Positions 51,455-60,983 are shown, numbered from the stretch's first letter. The stretch: DNA of 64,000 bases from CAYFNK01 sp964474895 (GCA_964474895.1 CAYYUK010000001.1:113933-177932); one strand, 5' to 3'. The notes: generated from the sequence alone by a model not told the origin. Program-made: numbers and translations.

Positions 51455-53011
51455 TTATAAAGAAAATAGCTCAATTGCCCTATTTTTTAGGTCTAAAACG
51501 AATCTAGCCAGCTTTGGACCCTTATTTTTGTTTATCAGAATTTTATATGCATACTCAAAGAATTCTCTATTATTTAGGTTGTATTCTTCTATTAAGCTGT
51601 AAAATTGATCATGCAATTGCTTTTCAGTATATTTTTTCTTTTTTAGGAGAATTGCCAGCTCTTTGAATGTATCTTTGTAGTTCTTTGGAATAATTATTTT
51701 TGGTATTTTTTCGTTTATAGAATATTTGAATTCTTCTGGTGCATATTTTTCTAGCCAGTTCTTTGCACATTTGATTCTTGTTTTTAATCTTTCTTTATCA
51801 AATTTAGTTTTGATATCTTTTTTGTAATAGTTTTCTGCCTTCTTTGTATTCATCAAATTCATTAGCAAAACGTTTGTCAAGTGTCTGAAACTTGGTTGGA
51901 ATGGTTGTTTCTTTGGTATTTTTTTTGGATCTACTGCCGAAAGTTCATAAATTCTTTTTTCTTTGTTGTATCTTTTTTCTGATACTTCTTCTTTTTTGAA
52001 GTAAATTCTTTCTGTTTGATCAAACTGTTCGTATAATTTTATTACATCTGCATCGAAACTAATTTCAAATTCAGTATTTGGTCTTGTTCCTGCGAAAATC
52101 CACCTTACCATTTCTGGTTCGTATATTTCTAGCATTTGAGATAAGGTTATTATTATTCCGCCGGATGATGTGAATTGCCCAAGTCCCTTTGGTGCAATCC
52201 ATTCGTATCTGAAACCATGCGGTGGTTCTGTTTTGTAAACTTCTTTTTGTATTAACCTTGATGTGTCTATACTTCCACCGGCTGCGAAATGATCTTTTCC
52301 TGCGCTTTCAAAGTCTTCATTATAGAAATGCCAGTGCATTGGCCAATCTACACGCCACCTTAATGTTACTAACCCTTTTTTTCTAAAATCAAAAGTTTCT
52401 TTATGACCACATTCACATTCATAAGATAAATTATAGTTTCCTAGCCAGTCTAGTTTTTTTATGGTGTCTCTTTTACATTTACCACAGAATACAAATATGG
52501 GCAGCCAGCTTTTTTCTAAAGGTTTTCTTCTGTACTTGTTTAAAATTTCTTTTATTTCTTCTGTTTTTTCTAGGGCTGTTTTTATTTCCTTTGCGTATTT
52601 ACATGATTTGTATAGTTTGTGTTGATAAATATATTCTGGATTAATTCCAACCAATGGAAGATCTCTTTCCAGTTCTTTTTCAAAATGTTCAGCATATGAT
52701 TTGTTTGTCCCATAAGGATCAGGGATTAGGTGAATTGGCTTTCTAAGTTCTTTTTTTAGCATAGCTTGTTTTGGTAAATTTTTTGGAACTTTTCTGAATA
52801 CATCATTGTCATCCCAAGAGTAGATGAATCTCACATTTTTCTTTTTGTCTTTTAATGCCCTTTCCATTAGTTCTGCAGTTATTATCTCTCTGAAGTTTCC
52901 AATGTGGATTGTTCCCGAGGGAGTTATTCCTGCAGCTATGGTGTACTTTGATTTATTCCCTCTTATGTGGATTAATTTCTTTGCTTCTACGTCTGCCCAG
53001 TGAAGTTCCAT
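51455..53011 (-). CDS. lysS: Lysyl-tRNA synthetase, class I
   Basis: 518 aa class I LysRS, an archaeal type. The HIGH motif is HIGN (36-39, within AGITPSGTIHIGNFRE). A zinc-binding knuckle pair CGKC...CECGH lies near 175-205. The region equivalent to KMSKS reads GQFTSSGGIIITLSQML, without the lysines found in KMSxSKG forms. The C-terminal half is an all-helical anticodon-binding domain. Charging of tRNA-Lys is expected. Confidence 0.93.
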   Translation of the reverse strand: MELHWADVEAKKLIHIRGNKSKYTIAAGITPSGTIHIGNFREIITAELMERALKDKKKNVRFIYSWDDNDVFRKVPKNLPKQAMLKKELRKPIHLIPDPYGTNKSYAEHFEKELERDLPLVGINPEYIYQHKLYKSCKYAKEIKTALEKTEEIKEILNKYRRKPLEKSWLPIFVFCGKCKRDTIKKLDWLGNYNLSYECECGHKETFDFRKKGLVTLRWRVDWPMHWHFYNEDFESAGKDHFAAGGSIDTSRLIQKEVYKTEPPHGFRYEWIAPKGLGQFTSSGGIIITLSQMLEIYEPEMVRWIFAGTRPNTEFEISFDADVIKLYEQFDQTERIYFKKEEVSEKRYNKEKRIYELSAVDPKKIPKKQPFQPSFRHLTNVLLMNLMNTKKAENYYKKDIKTKFDKERLKTRIKCAKNWLEKYAPEEFKYSINEKIPKIIIPKNYKDTFKELAILLKKKKYTEKQLHDQFYSLIEEYNLNNREFFEYAYKILINKNKGPKLARFVLDLKNRAIELFSL

Positions 53012-53034
53012 GGGTAGGGTTTAGAATAGGGTAA

Positions 53035-54018
53035 TTAAAAAGTTTTTGTTTTGTACGTGTTTCTTTTCATGAATACTTTTTTTGTTTTAGATACTATTCC
53101 TTTTTGAGATCTTTTTATTTCCTTTGTATCCATCTTTGCTACTGCTGTACAAACTAATTCATTTCTCAATGTCATGATTGCAACTTTGTCTTCTTTATTT
53201 ATGTTAGAATTTATTTTTGAAACCCCTGGAATTGCCAAATCTGCCCCATGACACAATGTGTTTACTGCGTTATCGTTAACCCAAATTTTTTGTAAGTGTT
53301 CTACTGCTGTTTCTACAGGTTTGATAATCTTTTTTAGTTCTTTTTCATTTCCTTCTTTATAGTATTCACAAGCATCTCTTAATTCTTGCAGGGTGCACCA
53401 TGATTTATCATTAAATGTACCTACTCTGGTTCTTATTAGTTGAACCATATGTGCTCCGGTTTTTAGTTTTTGGCCAATATCATGGCATAATTTTCTTATG
53501 TAAGTTCCAGCCTCACAACCAACTTTGAATAGAACTTCTTGACCCTTTATTTCCAAAATTGTTATGTAATAAATTTCTCTTTTTCTTGTTTTTCTTTTTA
53601 CTGCCGATTTTACTGGCGGTTTTTGATCTATTTTTTTAACAAATGAATTTATTGTATCTATGATTTCTTTTTCTTTTATTTCTTTGTGTATGTGCATTAA
53701 GCAAACATATTCTTTTCCAGCTTTTAGGAGGTGATGAACTATCCTTGTTGCATCCCCAAGTGCTATTATTAGTGAGCCTGTTACGTTTGGATCTAATGTT
53801 CCAGAATGTCCAGCTCTTTTTATGTTTAGAATTTTTTTAACATAATCTGTTGTTTGATGTGATGTGGGTCCCTGTGGTTTGTTTATATTGATTATTCCGT
53901 AGTTGATTAATTGTTTTATTGATTCTTTTTCAGGGTTGGATGCCATCTCTAAATCTGTTTCTGATTCTTTGATTGTTATTGTTTCTGTAGTTTCTCTTTC
54001 GAAGGGGAATTTTTCCAT
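53035..54018 (-). CDS. cbf5: tRNA/rRNA pseudouridine synthase Cbf5
   Basis: 327 aa TruB-family catalytic subunit of the H/ACA RNP. After an N-terminal extension come INKPQGPTSHQ (about 46-56) and the catalytic Asp in HSGTLDPNVTG (D76), the RKLCHDIG block and a C-terminal PUA domain (VNDNAVNTLCHGADLAIPGV). Partner Nop10 is at 39441. Shares a symmetric promoter with the next gene. Confidence 0.95.
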   Translation of the reverse strand: MEKFPFERETTETITIKESETDLEMASNPEKESIKQLINYGIININKPQGPTSHQTTDYVKKILNIKRAGHSGTLDPNVTGSLIIALGDATRIVHHLLKAGKEYVCLMHIHKEIKEKEIIDTINSFVKKIDQKPPVKSAVKRKTRKREIYYITILEIKGQEVLFKVGCEAGTYIRKLCHDIGQKLKTGAHMVQLIRTRVGTFNDKSWCTLQELRDACEYYKEGNEKELKKIIKPVETAVEHLQKIWVNDNAVNTLCHGADLAIPGVSKINSNINKEDKVAIMTLRNELVCTAVAKMDTKEIKRSQKGIVSKTKKVFMKRNTYKTKTF

Positions 54019-54040
54019 TTTAAGTGGGTTAATGAAAAGC

Positions 54041-54050
54041 TATATAAATA
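54041..54050. promoter_or_regulatory. Symmetric TATA shared by cbf5 and TSP1-like gene
   Basis: TATATAAATA at the midpoint of the gap between starts 54018 and 54072, 21-22 bases from each. Confidence 0.6.
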
Positions 54051-54071
54051 TAGTTTTTTATGTTTTTTGTT

Positions 54072-55346
54072 ATGGCTAAGAAAAGGGGTGCTAGGGGTAG
54101 TAAAGATGTGTCTCGTTGGACTTTTAATCTTTTCTTGATTTTTTCTGTTGTTGGGATGTTTTTTATTGCATTTGCAAGTTATGATGTTCCATTGTTATCT
54201 GGTATTGGAGGCGAAGAGGGAATTCATGTTTCTCATGAATTCATAGCTGATGATCAAGTTAAAATTTCTGCTAATGTTTATTTTGAAGATGTTGTTTTCT
54301 TAAATAGTATACAAATTTTTGCTGATGATTTTTTAGTTGAAGAGTGTACTGAGTCACAAAATGGGGGGGATTGGCCTCCTGGAGATGACCCGGAAAATTC
54401 TCCAAGATTTTCAGGTTATTCCACTTCTTGTGAATATACTGGAACTTTTTCAGAAGGCGCTCATGATTATTATGGAAGATATTCTACAAGAATCCTTGGT
54501 ATGTGCTCCGGGGGCGCTTGTACAGAAAGTACTGCAGTTGTTGCTTCCTGTCCTGCTTGGGGTGATTCTGATGGTGGAGATCCAATGGTTGAAGGTAGTG
54601 TGGAACTTGGCGCTATCGGAGTAACTATTGCAGATACGTGCTTTGATTCAAATTATTTGAAAGAATATACTTGTGCTACTGAGAACGAGTTTAGAGTTGA
54701 ATTTTATGAGTGTAGGTTTGGATGTGATGGTGGGCGTTGTTTAGGTACTGAATCTCCACCTCCAGATGGAATTTACTATTATGATGAAATTTGCCAGTAT
54801 GATTCTCCAGGTGGTAATGATCCAAACATAGCAGGCGAAATTGGTTTTGATTTAGCAAACTATGACCCTATTTTTGATGAATGTGAAAATGAGGTTGCAT
54901 TATGGGAATATTATTGTGTAGGAGATTATGCTCTTGGAGGAGTTTATGTTTGTGATACTCCTGCTGTTGCATCTAATGTGTCTGATGTTGCTTCTTTTAC
55001 TGTTTCATTTAGTGGTACTGGTGGAGATAATCCTGGTGGCAGTAATACAGATGATAACTCTCAAGAGGGTGGTAATCCTGAAGGCAATGGTTGCATAGAA
55101 GATTGGTCTTGTACTGAATGGACTGATTGTTTTGAGGATCAACGAACACGGGAATGTACTGACTTAGATTCTTGTGGTACTGAGAATAATAAACCAGTTG
55201 AAGTTGAGAATTGTGGGTCTTCTTGGGATATTTTTCCATTTGATTTGAAAAATATTAATTGGTGGTATGCCTCTGCGTTTATTATAGTGGCTTTGCTACT
55301 TGTTTGGTTTGTAGTATTTATGCTTAGAAAAAAAGGATGGGATTAA
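54072..55346 (+). CDS. Membrane protein with thrombospondin type 1-like motif
   Basis: 424 aa from ATG 54072 (chosen from TATA spacing; ATG 54060 is also in frame). A basic N-terminus and helix (about 19-41) precede a large outside region with many cysteine pairs. Near the C-terminus comes WSCTEWTDCFEDQRTRECTD, which has the W-x-x-C...C...R-x-R-x-C pattern of TSP1 repeats, and then a final helix near 398-418. Probably an adhesion protein. The middle domains are not recognised. Confidence 0.72.
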   Translation: MAKKRGARGSKDVSRWTFNLFLIFSVVGMFFIAFASYDVPLLSGIGGEEGIHVSHEFIADDQVKISANVYFEDVVFLNSIQIFADDFLVEECTESQNGGDWPPGDDPENSPRFSGYSTSCEYTGTFSEGAHDYYGRYSTRILGMCSGGACTESTAVVASCPAWGDSDGGDPMVEGSVELGAIGVTIADTCFDSNYLKEYTCATENEFRVEFYECRFGCDGGRCLGTESPPPDGIYYYDEICQYDSPGGNDPNIAGEIGFDLANYDPIFDECENEVALWEYYCVGDYALGGVYVCDTPAVASNVSDVASFTVSFSGTGGDNPGGSNTDDNSQEGGNPEGNGCIEDWSCTEWTDCFEDQRTRECTDLDSCGTENNKPVEVENCGSSWDIFPFDLKNINWWYASAFIIVALLLVWFVVFMLRKKGWD

Positions 55347-55871
55347 TTATTTCTTAGATGTTTTTTCTTTTAATTCTGCAGTTGTAGGGATTTTTGCTTT
55401 GTCTAGCTTTTCTTTTTGTTCCATTAATTCGCTAGCTGTAGGCAATTTTTCTTCTTTTTCAGGTTCTACTTTTGGAGTTTTTTCTTTTTTAATCTCTTCT
55501 TTAGTTTCAGTTTTCTTTTCAGTCTTTGGTTCTTCTTTCTTTTCTTCTTTTGGTTTTTCTTTTACCATGTCAGCTAGTTTTTTGATTCCTTTTTTCTTCT
55601 TTTCTTCTTTCTTCTTTTCTTCAGGTGCTCCAACTAACTCAGCTTTTACAATATTATCTTCTTTTTTTGCAGTAATTTTTACTTTATGTGGTGGATTTTT
55701 AGGTCCATTCTTCCAAAGTAATTCATTAAGATATTTTCCCAATTTTACTTCTTTTGTTTTCATGTGTTTTTTTAGAAATTCTTTTGTAGCCCTTACTGCT
55801 TTTGATGTGTGTTTATATCTAGGTGCTTTCTGAAATTCCTTTCTTAATGGGATTGTATAATTTCTTTCCAT
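55347..55871 (-). CDS. rpl31e: Ribosomal protein L31e with long charged extension
   Basis: The first 85 residues are normal L31e (YTIPLRKEFQKAPRYKHTSK, AVRATKEFLKKHM, LNELLWKNGPKNPP). The remaining 90 residues are a low-complexity Lys/Glu tail (KKKEEKKKKGIKKLADMVKE and similar). Total 174 aa, about twice the usual length. The tail is likely disordered on the ribosome surface. Confidence 0.9.
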   Translation of the reverse strand: MERNYTIPLRKEFQKAPRYKHTSKAVRATKEFLKKHMKTKEVKLGKYLNELLWKNGPKNPPHKVKITAKKEDNIVKAELVGAPEEKKKEEKKKKGIKKLADMVKEKPKEEKKEEPKTEKKTETKEEIKKEKTPKVEPEKEEKLPTASELMEQKEKLDKAKIPTTAELKEKTSKK

Positions 55872-55872
55872 T

Positions 55873-56049
55873 TTATACTTTTAATCTTGTAGAAGATCTC
55901 CATCTCCTTTTTACTTTTGTAAAAGATGAGGGATGTATTTTTTTACCAACACCAGCAGCCTTTGGCACTATCCAGAAAGGAGCCCATTTTGTTTGCCTTC
56001 CTCTTTTTATTAATCTCTTTTTCTTGGCTGTTGGTTTGTATCTTGCCAT
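55873..56049 (-). CDS. rpl39e: Ribosomal protein L39e
   Basis: 58 aa, MARYKPTAKKKRLIKRGRQT, KWAPFWIVPK, then KVKRRWRSSTRLKV. The W-x-P-x-W-I and RRWRSSxL patterns are diagnostic. It lies one base from L31e and one base from S19e. Confidence 0.92.
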   Translation of the reverse strand: MARYKPTAKKKRLIKRGRQTKWAPFWIVPKAAGVGKKIHPSSFTKVKRRWRSSTRLKV

Positions 56050-56050
56050 T

Positions 56051-56464
56051 TTATTTTTTTCCCGCTGTGTTTAATAGTGATTGTCCCTTCTTTGTTAGGA
56101 TTCTCCCCTTATGTACACCCTTTTCTTTTTGCTCTGCCAATCCGGCAGTTTCTAATTGTTTTAATATGACTCTAATTATTTTTCCAGAACCTTTGTAGTA
56201 TTTTTCTGGTTTGTGGCCCCTATTTTTTCTTCCACCATATTTTCTTCTTAATTTGTTTGTTCCTATTGGGCCTAGAATGTATAATTTTCTCATAATTGAA
56301 GCAGCTCTTGAATACCACCAATCATCTTCAACAGGTGGCCTTTCCCTAGCTGTGCTAGTTTTTACGAAGTTAGACCAGTCTGGTGCGACTATTTCTTTTA
56401 TGTCTTTCAACTTTTTAGCTAAATCATCTATTACTTGACTTGTGGCGTTTTTGTACATGCTCAT
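56051..56464 (-). CDS. rps19e: Ribosomal protein S19e
   Basis: 137-aa winged-helix ribosomal protein; DWWYSRAASIMRKLYILGPI and the YGGRKNRGHKPEKYYKGSGK stretch are characteristic. First gene of the S19e-L39e-L31e operon. ATG codons 56464 and 56458 are both possible. Confidence 0.94.
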   Translation of the reverse strand: MSMYKNATSQVIDDLAKKLKDIKEIVAPDWSNFVKTSTARERPPVEDDWWYSRAASIMRKLYILGPIGTNKLRRKYGGRKNRGHKPEKYYKGSGKIIRVILKQLETAGLAEQKEKGVHKGRILTKKGQSLLNTAGKK

Positions 56465-56503
56465 TTTATAATTGTTGAGAAAATAGTGATTTTATAAAGG
56501 TTA

Positions 56504-56923
56504 CTATTGGATTTCTGGGCTTTCAAGTAGTTTTTTTACTTCTTTTTCGATTAGACTAAATGTTTTTCTTATTCTTTTTAGATCTGGAACATGAACATCC
56601 GCAATTTTCCAAGATATCAGTTTCCCATTGTAACCCAATTTTTTTCTGAATATATCTTCAGGTAAATTGTCTGTAACATTTATGATTAAATCTGCATTTT
56701 TTATTTCTTCTTTAGTTATTTTTCTTTGTTTGTAGTTGGGAACCAGCTCGAATTCATTACCAATCTTTTTACCTATCAATTTTCCTATTGGGCCCAAAGG
56801 GGGCCAACAATGAATCCCTCTACTAAAACATGTTATATCTTTATTTTTGTTATATTTTTTAAAGAAAGCTTCTGCTATCTTACTTCTAAATCTATTCCAT
56901 TTACATACAAATATGATATTCAT
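56504..56923 (-). CDS. Low-molecular-weight protein phosphatase / arsenate reductase-like
   Basis: 139 aa. The active-site loop VCKWNRFRSK gives C7 and R13 of the CX5R motif. The general acid Asp is probably in IADVHVPD near residue 110. Could be a tyrosine phosphatase or a stress enzyme. The start overlaps the cysS stop by 4 bases. Confidence 0.8.
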   Translation of the reverse strand: MNIIFVCKWNRFRSKIAEAFFKKYNKNKDITCFSRGIHCWPPLGPIGKLIGKKIGNEFELVPNYKQRKITKEEIKNADLIINVTDNLPEDIFRKKLGYNGKLISWKIADVHVPDLKRIRKTFSLIEKEVKKLLESPEIQ

Positions 56924-58293
56924 TTTCCCTTAAGTTTTGGTCCTTTCTCTGAGTCTTCTATGGTAAATCCTAATTTTGCTATTTTATTTCTGATATTGTC
57001 TGCTTCTTTCCAATTTTTGTTTTTTCTCGCTGTTTCTCTTAGTTTTAATAAGCTTTGTACTTCTTTTGGTGTTTTTGTTTCTTTTACTTTGCTTAGATCT
57101 AGGCTGAAAACTTTGTCAAAATCCAAAATTAATTCCAATTTTTGTTTGTTTCCTAGATTTTTTTCTTTTAGAATTGTCCATATTAAGGAAAGAGCTTTTG
57201 GAATGTTTAGATCATTGTTAATTGATTTTAGAAATTCTATTTTATATTTTTTTGTTGAGCCTTTTGATGTTGGATTCTTTTTTAGCTCTCTTATTTTTTC
57301 TTTTAATTTATTATAAGCTGTTTGTGCTGAGCTTAATGATTCAAGACTAAACTCCAAAGGTTTTCTGTAAATTGCTGTTAGAGAAAGATATCTAAATGCC
57401 AATGGATCAAATCCTTTTTCTATTAGTTGAGATATTGTGTATAGTCCTCCTTTTGATTTTGAGATTTTTTCTCCTTTTGAAGTTAGCCAGGCTGTGTGAA
57501 TCCAGTAGTTTACAAATTTTTCCTCTGTTGCACCTTCCGATTGTGCTATTTCATTTTGATGGTGCACTTGGATGTGTTCTTGTCCCCCTGTGTGAATGTC
57601 AAAATGTTCTCCAAGATATTTCATAGACATCGCTGAACATTCTAGATGCCATCCAGGATATCCTACACCCCAAGGAGACTTCCATTCTTGTTGTCTCTCT
57701 CCCGGTTTTGTTGAAAATTTCCATAGAGCGAAATCTGTTGAATTTTTTTTCTCTTTCATAGAAACTCTTTTTCCTGCTTCTTGTTCTTTCATTCTTGATA
57801 GTTTTCCATAGTCTTTAAATTTTGAACTATCATAATAAATACCATCAGAAGTTTTGTAAGTAAAACCTTTTTCTTCTAGTTTTTTTATTAAGTTGATTTG
57901 TTCTTTGATATGGGTTGTTGCTTTTGCCCAAATTGTTGGTTCTTCTATGTTTAGTTTTTTGAAATCTTCTTTGAAAACTTTTAGATAATAACTTGTTACT
58001 TCTTTAGCAGTTTTTCCTTCTTTCTTGGCAGTTTTTTCTATCTTATCTTCTCCTTCATCCCTATCTGAAGTTAGATGTCCTACGTCAGTCACATTCATTA
58101 CATGTTTTATTTTTAGATTATTGTATGTTAGAACTTTTTTTAGTAGATCTACGAAAATGTAAGTTCTTAGATTTCCTATGTGTTGATACCAGTAGACAGT
58201 TGGTCCACAAGAGTATAATCCCGCTCTTCCTTTTTTTATTGGAGAAAACGTTTCTTTTTTTCTTGTTAAGGTGTTGTATATCTTTATTGGCAT
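56920..58293 (-). CDS. cysS: Cysteinyl-tRNA synthetase
   Basis: 457 aa class I enzyme. SCGPTVYWYQHIGNLRTY contains zinc ligand C29 and HIGN; WHLECSAMS gives the other zinc ligands; KISKSKGG near 274 is the KMSKS loop. Normal length. Its presence shows direct Cys-tRNA formation, with no need for the SepRS route. Confidence 0.95.
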   Translation of the reverse strand: MPIKIYNTLTRKKETFSPIKKGRAGLYSCGPTVYWYQHIGNLRTYIFVDLLKKVLTYNNLKIKHVMNVTDVGHLTSDRDEGEDKIEKTAKKEGKTAKEVTSYYLKVFKEDFKKLNIEEPTIWAKATTHIKEQINLIKKLEEKGFTYKTSDGIYYDSSKFKDYGKLSRMKEQEAGKRVSMKEKKNSTDFALWKFSTKPGERQQEWKSPWGVGYPGWHLECSAMSMKYLGEHFDIHTGGQEHIQVHHQNEIAQSEGATEEKFVNYWIHTAWLTSKGEKISKSKGGLYTISQLIEKGFDPLAFRYLSLTAIYRKPLEFSLESLSSAQTAYNKLKEKIRELKKNPTSKGSTKKYKIEFLKSINNDLNIPKALSLIWTILKEKNLGNKQKLELILDFDKVFSLDLSKVKETKTPKEVQSLLKLRETARKNKNWKEADNIRNKIAKLGFTIEDSEKGPKLKGK

Positions 58294-58324
58294 GAAAATA
58301 AATTGAAGAAAGAGGTTTATAAAT

Positions 58325-58825
58325 TTATTTGACTTCCAGTAAGATTATTTCTGATTCGGAAGGTATTGTTCCTAATGATTCAACTTTGGTTAAAGTGATG
58401 GAATATAAATTTGGTGCTGTGCCTGCCGGAACTCTTACGCCTATTGGAATTCCTTTCTTTTCTCCCGCTACAATTGTTACTGCTGTTGGAAGTACAAACC
58501 AAGTTTGATATTGTGGATCTCCAACTTCGATTGAAAATTCTTTTGTTTCTCCTTCTTCACCAAAGAATTGAATTCCTGTGTAGATTTCAGAATATTTTCC
58601 TGCCCTTGCTTCAAAACTGAACCCTGCAATATAGAAAGTGTCCCCGGATGGCATGTCTTCTTGAATTGTTTGTTGTGCTTTTGCAAAGGATTGTTGAGTC
58701 AAATCTTCTATTTGAGAAAATAAACCAGTTATCCATCCGATACCTAAACCAAGAAGCATAACGCCAAGAACTATAACTATAATTGTAGTCATAGAAAGTT
58801 CAATCGCACCTCTTTTGGATTTCAT
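58325..58825 (-). CDS. Orphan type IV pilin-like protein
   Basis: 166 aa, MKSKRG-AIELSMTTIIVIVLGVM is a class III signal with Glu at the third mature position. The rest is a beta-rich domain (YIAGFSFEARAGKYSEIYTG) without cysteines, unlike most pilins in the main array. It stands alone far from the ATPase but could be assembled by the same machine. Confidence 0.82.
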   Translation of the reverse strand: MKSKRGAIELSMTTIIVIVLGVMLLGLGIGWITGLFSQIEDLTQQSFAKAQQTIQEDMPSGDTFYIAGFSFEARAGKYSEIYTGIQFFGEEGETKEFSIEVGDPQYQTWFVLPTAVTIVAGEKKGIPIGVRVPAGTAPNLYSITLTKVESLGTIPSESEIILLEVK

Positions 58826-58861
58826 GTTAGTAGATTTGTATTTAATTGTTTTTAAAGGTTT

Positions 58862-60907
58862 TTATTCTGTATTCCATGAAGGATCTTCGTCCCGTCCCTG
58901 GTTATTAGTTAATCTCATTTGATTACTCCCATCAGCATCCATAACATAAATCTCATAGTTGTTATCTCTATGGCTTTCAAATACAATTCTACCCCCATCT
59001 GGGCTCCACGATGGGCTTGCATTGGTAGAAGGATTATTGCTTACATTAACTTGATTACTCCCATCAGCATCCATAACATAAATCTCATTATTACCATCTC
59101 TGTTGCTGACAAACAAAATGCTACTCCCATCTGGACTCAACAATGGAAAAGCATCTGCAGAAGGATTATTGCTTACATTAACTTGATTACTCCCATCAGC
59201 ATCCATAACATAAATCTCATTATTACCATCTCTGTTGCTGACAAACAAAATGCTACTCCCATCTGGACTCAACAATGGAAAAGCATCTGCAGAAGGATTA
59301 TTGCTTACATTAACTTGATTACTCCCATCAGCATCCATAACATAAATCTCACTGTTACTATCTCTGTTGCAGTCAAATACAATTCTACCCCCATCAGGAC
59401 TCCACGAAGGGTTATTGTCACATGAAGAATTGTTAGTTAATCTCATTTGATTACCCCCATCAGCATCCATAACATAAATCTCATTACAGTTGCTATTATC
59501 CACAGTATGACGGAATACAATTCTACTCCCATCAGGACTCCACAATGGACTTACATCTGATGTTTGATTATTAGTTAATCTCATTTGATTACCCCCATCA
59601 GCATCCATAACATAAATTTCACTGTTATCATCCCTAAGACTAAGGAACAAAATGCTACTCCTGTCAGGACTCCACAATGGACTTCCATCTGCAGAAGGAT
59701 TATTGCTTACATTAACTTGATTACTCCCATCAGCATCCATAACATAAATCTCATTATTACCATCTCTGTTGCTGGTAAATGCTATTCTTCCATTTTCAGG
59801 TCCTGGTTCTTCCTCTGATTGTGCTAAAATTTGCTCATGTCCAAATAAAGGTATTGAGTAGTCTGCAATTGGCCACCCAAATGCTTGAAGGGTTGCACCA
59901 ACTATTGTTTCTAGCCCTCCACACAGGGTCCACCATGGATCTTCTGTAGGTGAAACCTCTGCCCTTAGAAATCCATTTGTTCCAATGTATGCTCCTGCAA
60001 GATCGTATGCCAAGAGTTGAATTTCGGGCCCCACAGATATTTTAAGTTCTGCTTCTGAAGAGAATGTTGGTGTTTCAAAATTAAATTCATTTGAGAAATT
60101 TGATCCTGTATTCCAATTCCCATTTTCGTAAGAAAGTTCTGTTTCTAAGTTAGCTTCTTGAGATATTTCCGCTTCTACATTTGATAATGTTCCTTCTGCT
60201 TTTGCATTTATGTTGATTCTTGGAACTAAGACAAAGGGTGTAATGTATACTGGTTGACAAATAATTGAGACAATGTTTACTTCTTCTGAGATTTCTATTG
60301 AAGTTGTATTTGATGTGTAGCTCATATTGAAGCTTTCTTCTGATGATGTATTAAATGTAAATTGGTTTAATCCCCCGAGATCTGCGTCAAGAGTAAAATC
60401 TGTTATTTCTGTGTTGAATGCCAAGTGTCCATTTAGCGTTGCTTGGTCGTCTGTTGTTGAAAGATTTCCATCTTGATCGTATAGAACTACGTCTATTGGA
60501 ATATTAAAATTGAAGTTTCCTGGTCTTTGAAATGGTCCTTGTGGTACAAGTGAAAAGTTTTCTTGTATGTAACAGTTTTCTATTGCCTCGTTTAATGTTG
60601 AGACAGAGGTTTCTGCTGTGTTATTACTTATAGATTCTATCTTCCTTAGAAATCCGTAGGGGGTTTGCTCTGTTAGGTTGTTGTTTAGTATTATATCCCC
60701 TATCTCTTGTGTTGGAGTATTGGTGAATGTTACTGTACCTGTTTCAGAGTTATATCCGCTTACTTCTCCTTCTTGTATTTCGTATACATTAGTCTCTAGG
60801 GTGTATCCCGTTTCAGGCTCATTTGGTCCTGTTGGTGTTTTGTTATCTTTGCTACAAGAATTGAAAAATAGACCAGTATATAGAATTGTATTAAATAATG
60901 TTTTCAT
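58862..60907 (-). CDS. TolB/PD40-type beta-propeller lipoprotein
   Basis: 681 aa from ATG 60907 (ATG 60925 is also in frame). The signal ends TGLFFNSCSK, a bacterial-looking lipobox, followed by a Pro/Thr linker. A beta-rich domain covers about 40-405. Then seven 42-46-residue repeats of the form EIYVMDADGSNQ ... SPDGSSILF make a WD40-like propeller. Repeats 5 and 6 are nearly identical. Codon and base use look richer in C than neighbours. Probably acquired from bacteria; binds an external ligand. Confidence 0.85.
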   Translation of the reverse strand: MKTLFNTILYTGLFFNSCSKDNKTPTGPNEPETGYTLETNVYEIQEGEVSGYNSETGTVTFTNTPTQEIGDIILNNNLTEQTPYGFLRKIESISNNTAETSVSTLNEAIENCYIQENFSLVPQGPFQRPGNFNFNIPIDVVLYDQDGNLSTTDDQATLNGHLAFNTEITDFTLDADLGGLNQFTFNTSSEESFNMSYTSNTTSIEISEEVNIVSIICQPVYITPFVLVPRININAKAEGTLSNVEAEISQEANLETELSYENGNWNTGSNFSNEFNFETPTFSSEAELKISVGPEIQLLAYDLAGAYIGTNGFLRAEVSPTEDPWWTLCGGLETIVGATLQAFGWPIADYSIPLFGHEQILAQSEEEPGPENGRIAFTSNRDGNNEIYVMDADGSNQVNVSNNPSADGSPLWSPDRSSILFLSLRDDNSEIYVMDADGGNQMRLTNNQTSDVSPLWSPDGSRIVFRHTVDNSNCNEIYVMDADGGNQMRLTNNSSCDNNPSWSPDGGRIVFDCNRDSNSEIYVMDADGSNQVNVSNNPSADAFPLLSPDGSSILFVSNRDGNNEIYVMDADGSNQVNVSNNPSADAFPLLSPDGSSILFVSNRDGNNEIYVMDADGSNQVNVSNNPSTNASPSWSPDGGRIVFESHRDNNYEIYVMDADGSNQMRLTNNQGRDEDPSWNTE
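58880..59800 (-). repeat. 132-bp coding tandem repeats in the propeller gene
   Basis: Seven units of about 132 bp. Positions 59027-59219 are identical, base for base, to 59159-59351 (193 bp at a shift of 132). The others are diverged. This indicates very recent unit duplication or gene conversion. Confidence 0.9.
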
Positions 60908-60983
60908 TAGGCTGTCTAATGTCATTTTTACTATGATTGAGCAGTAACTTTTACCTTTTAAGACTTACTTTTTTAGAAAAATA

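Noticed and set aside
58880..59800. Regular repeats that could suggest a CRISPR array
   Set aside because: The unit is 132 bp, in frame, and encodes beta-propeller blades; there are no short repeats with unique spacers and no cas genes.
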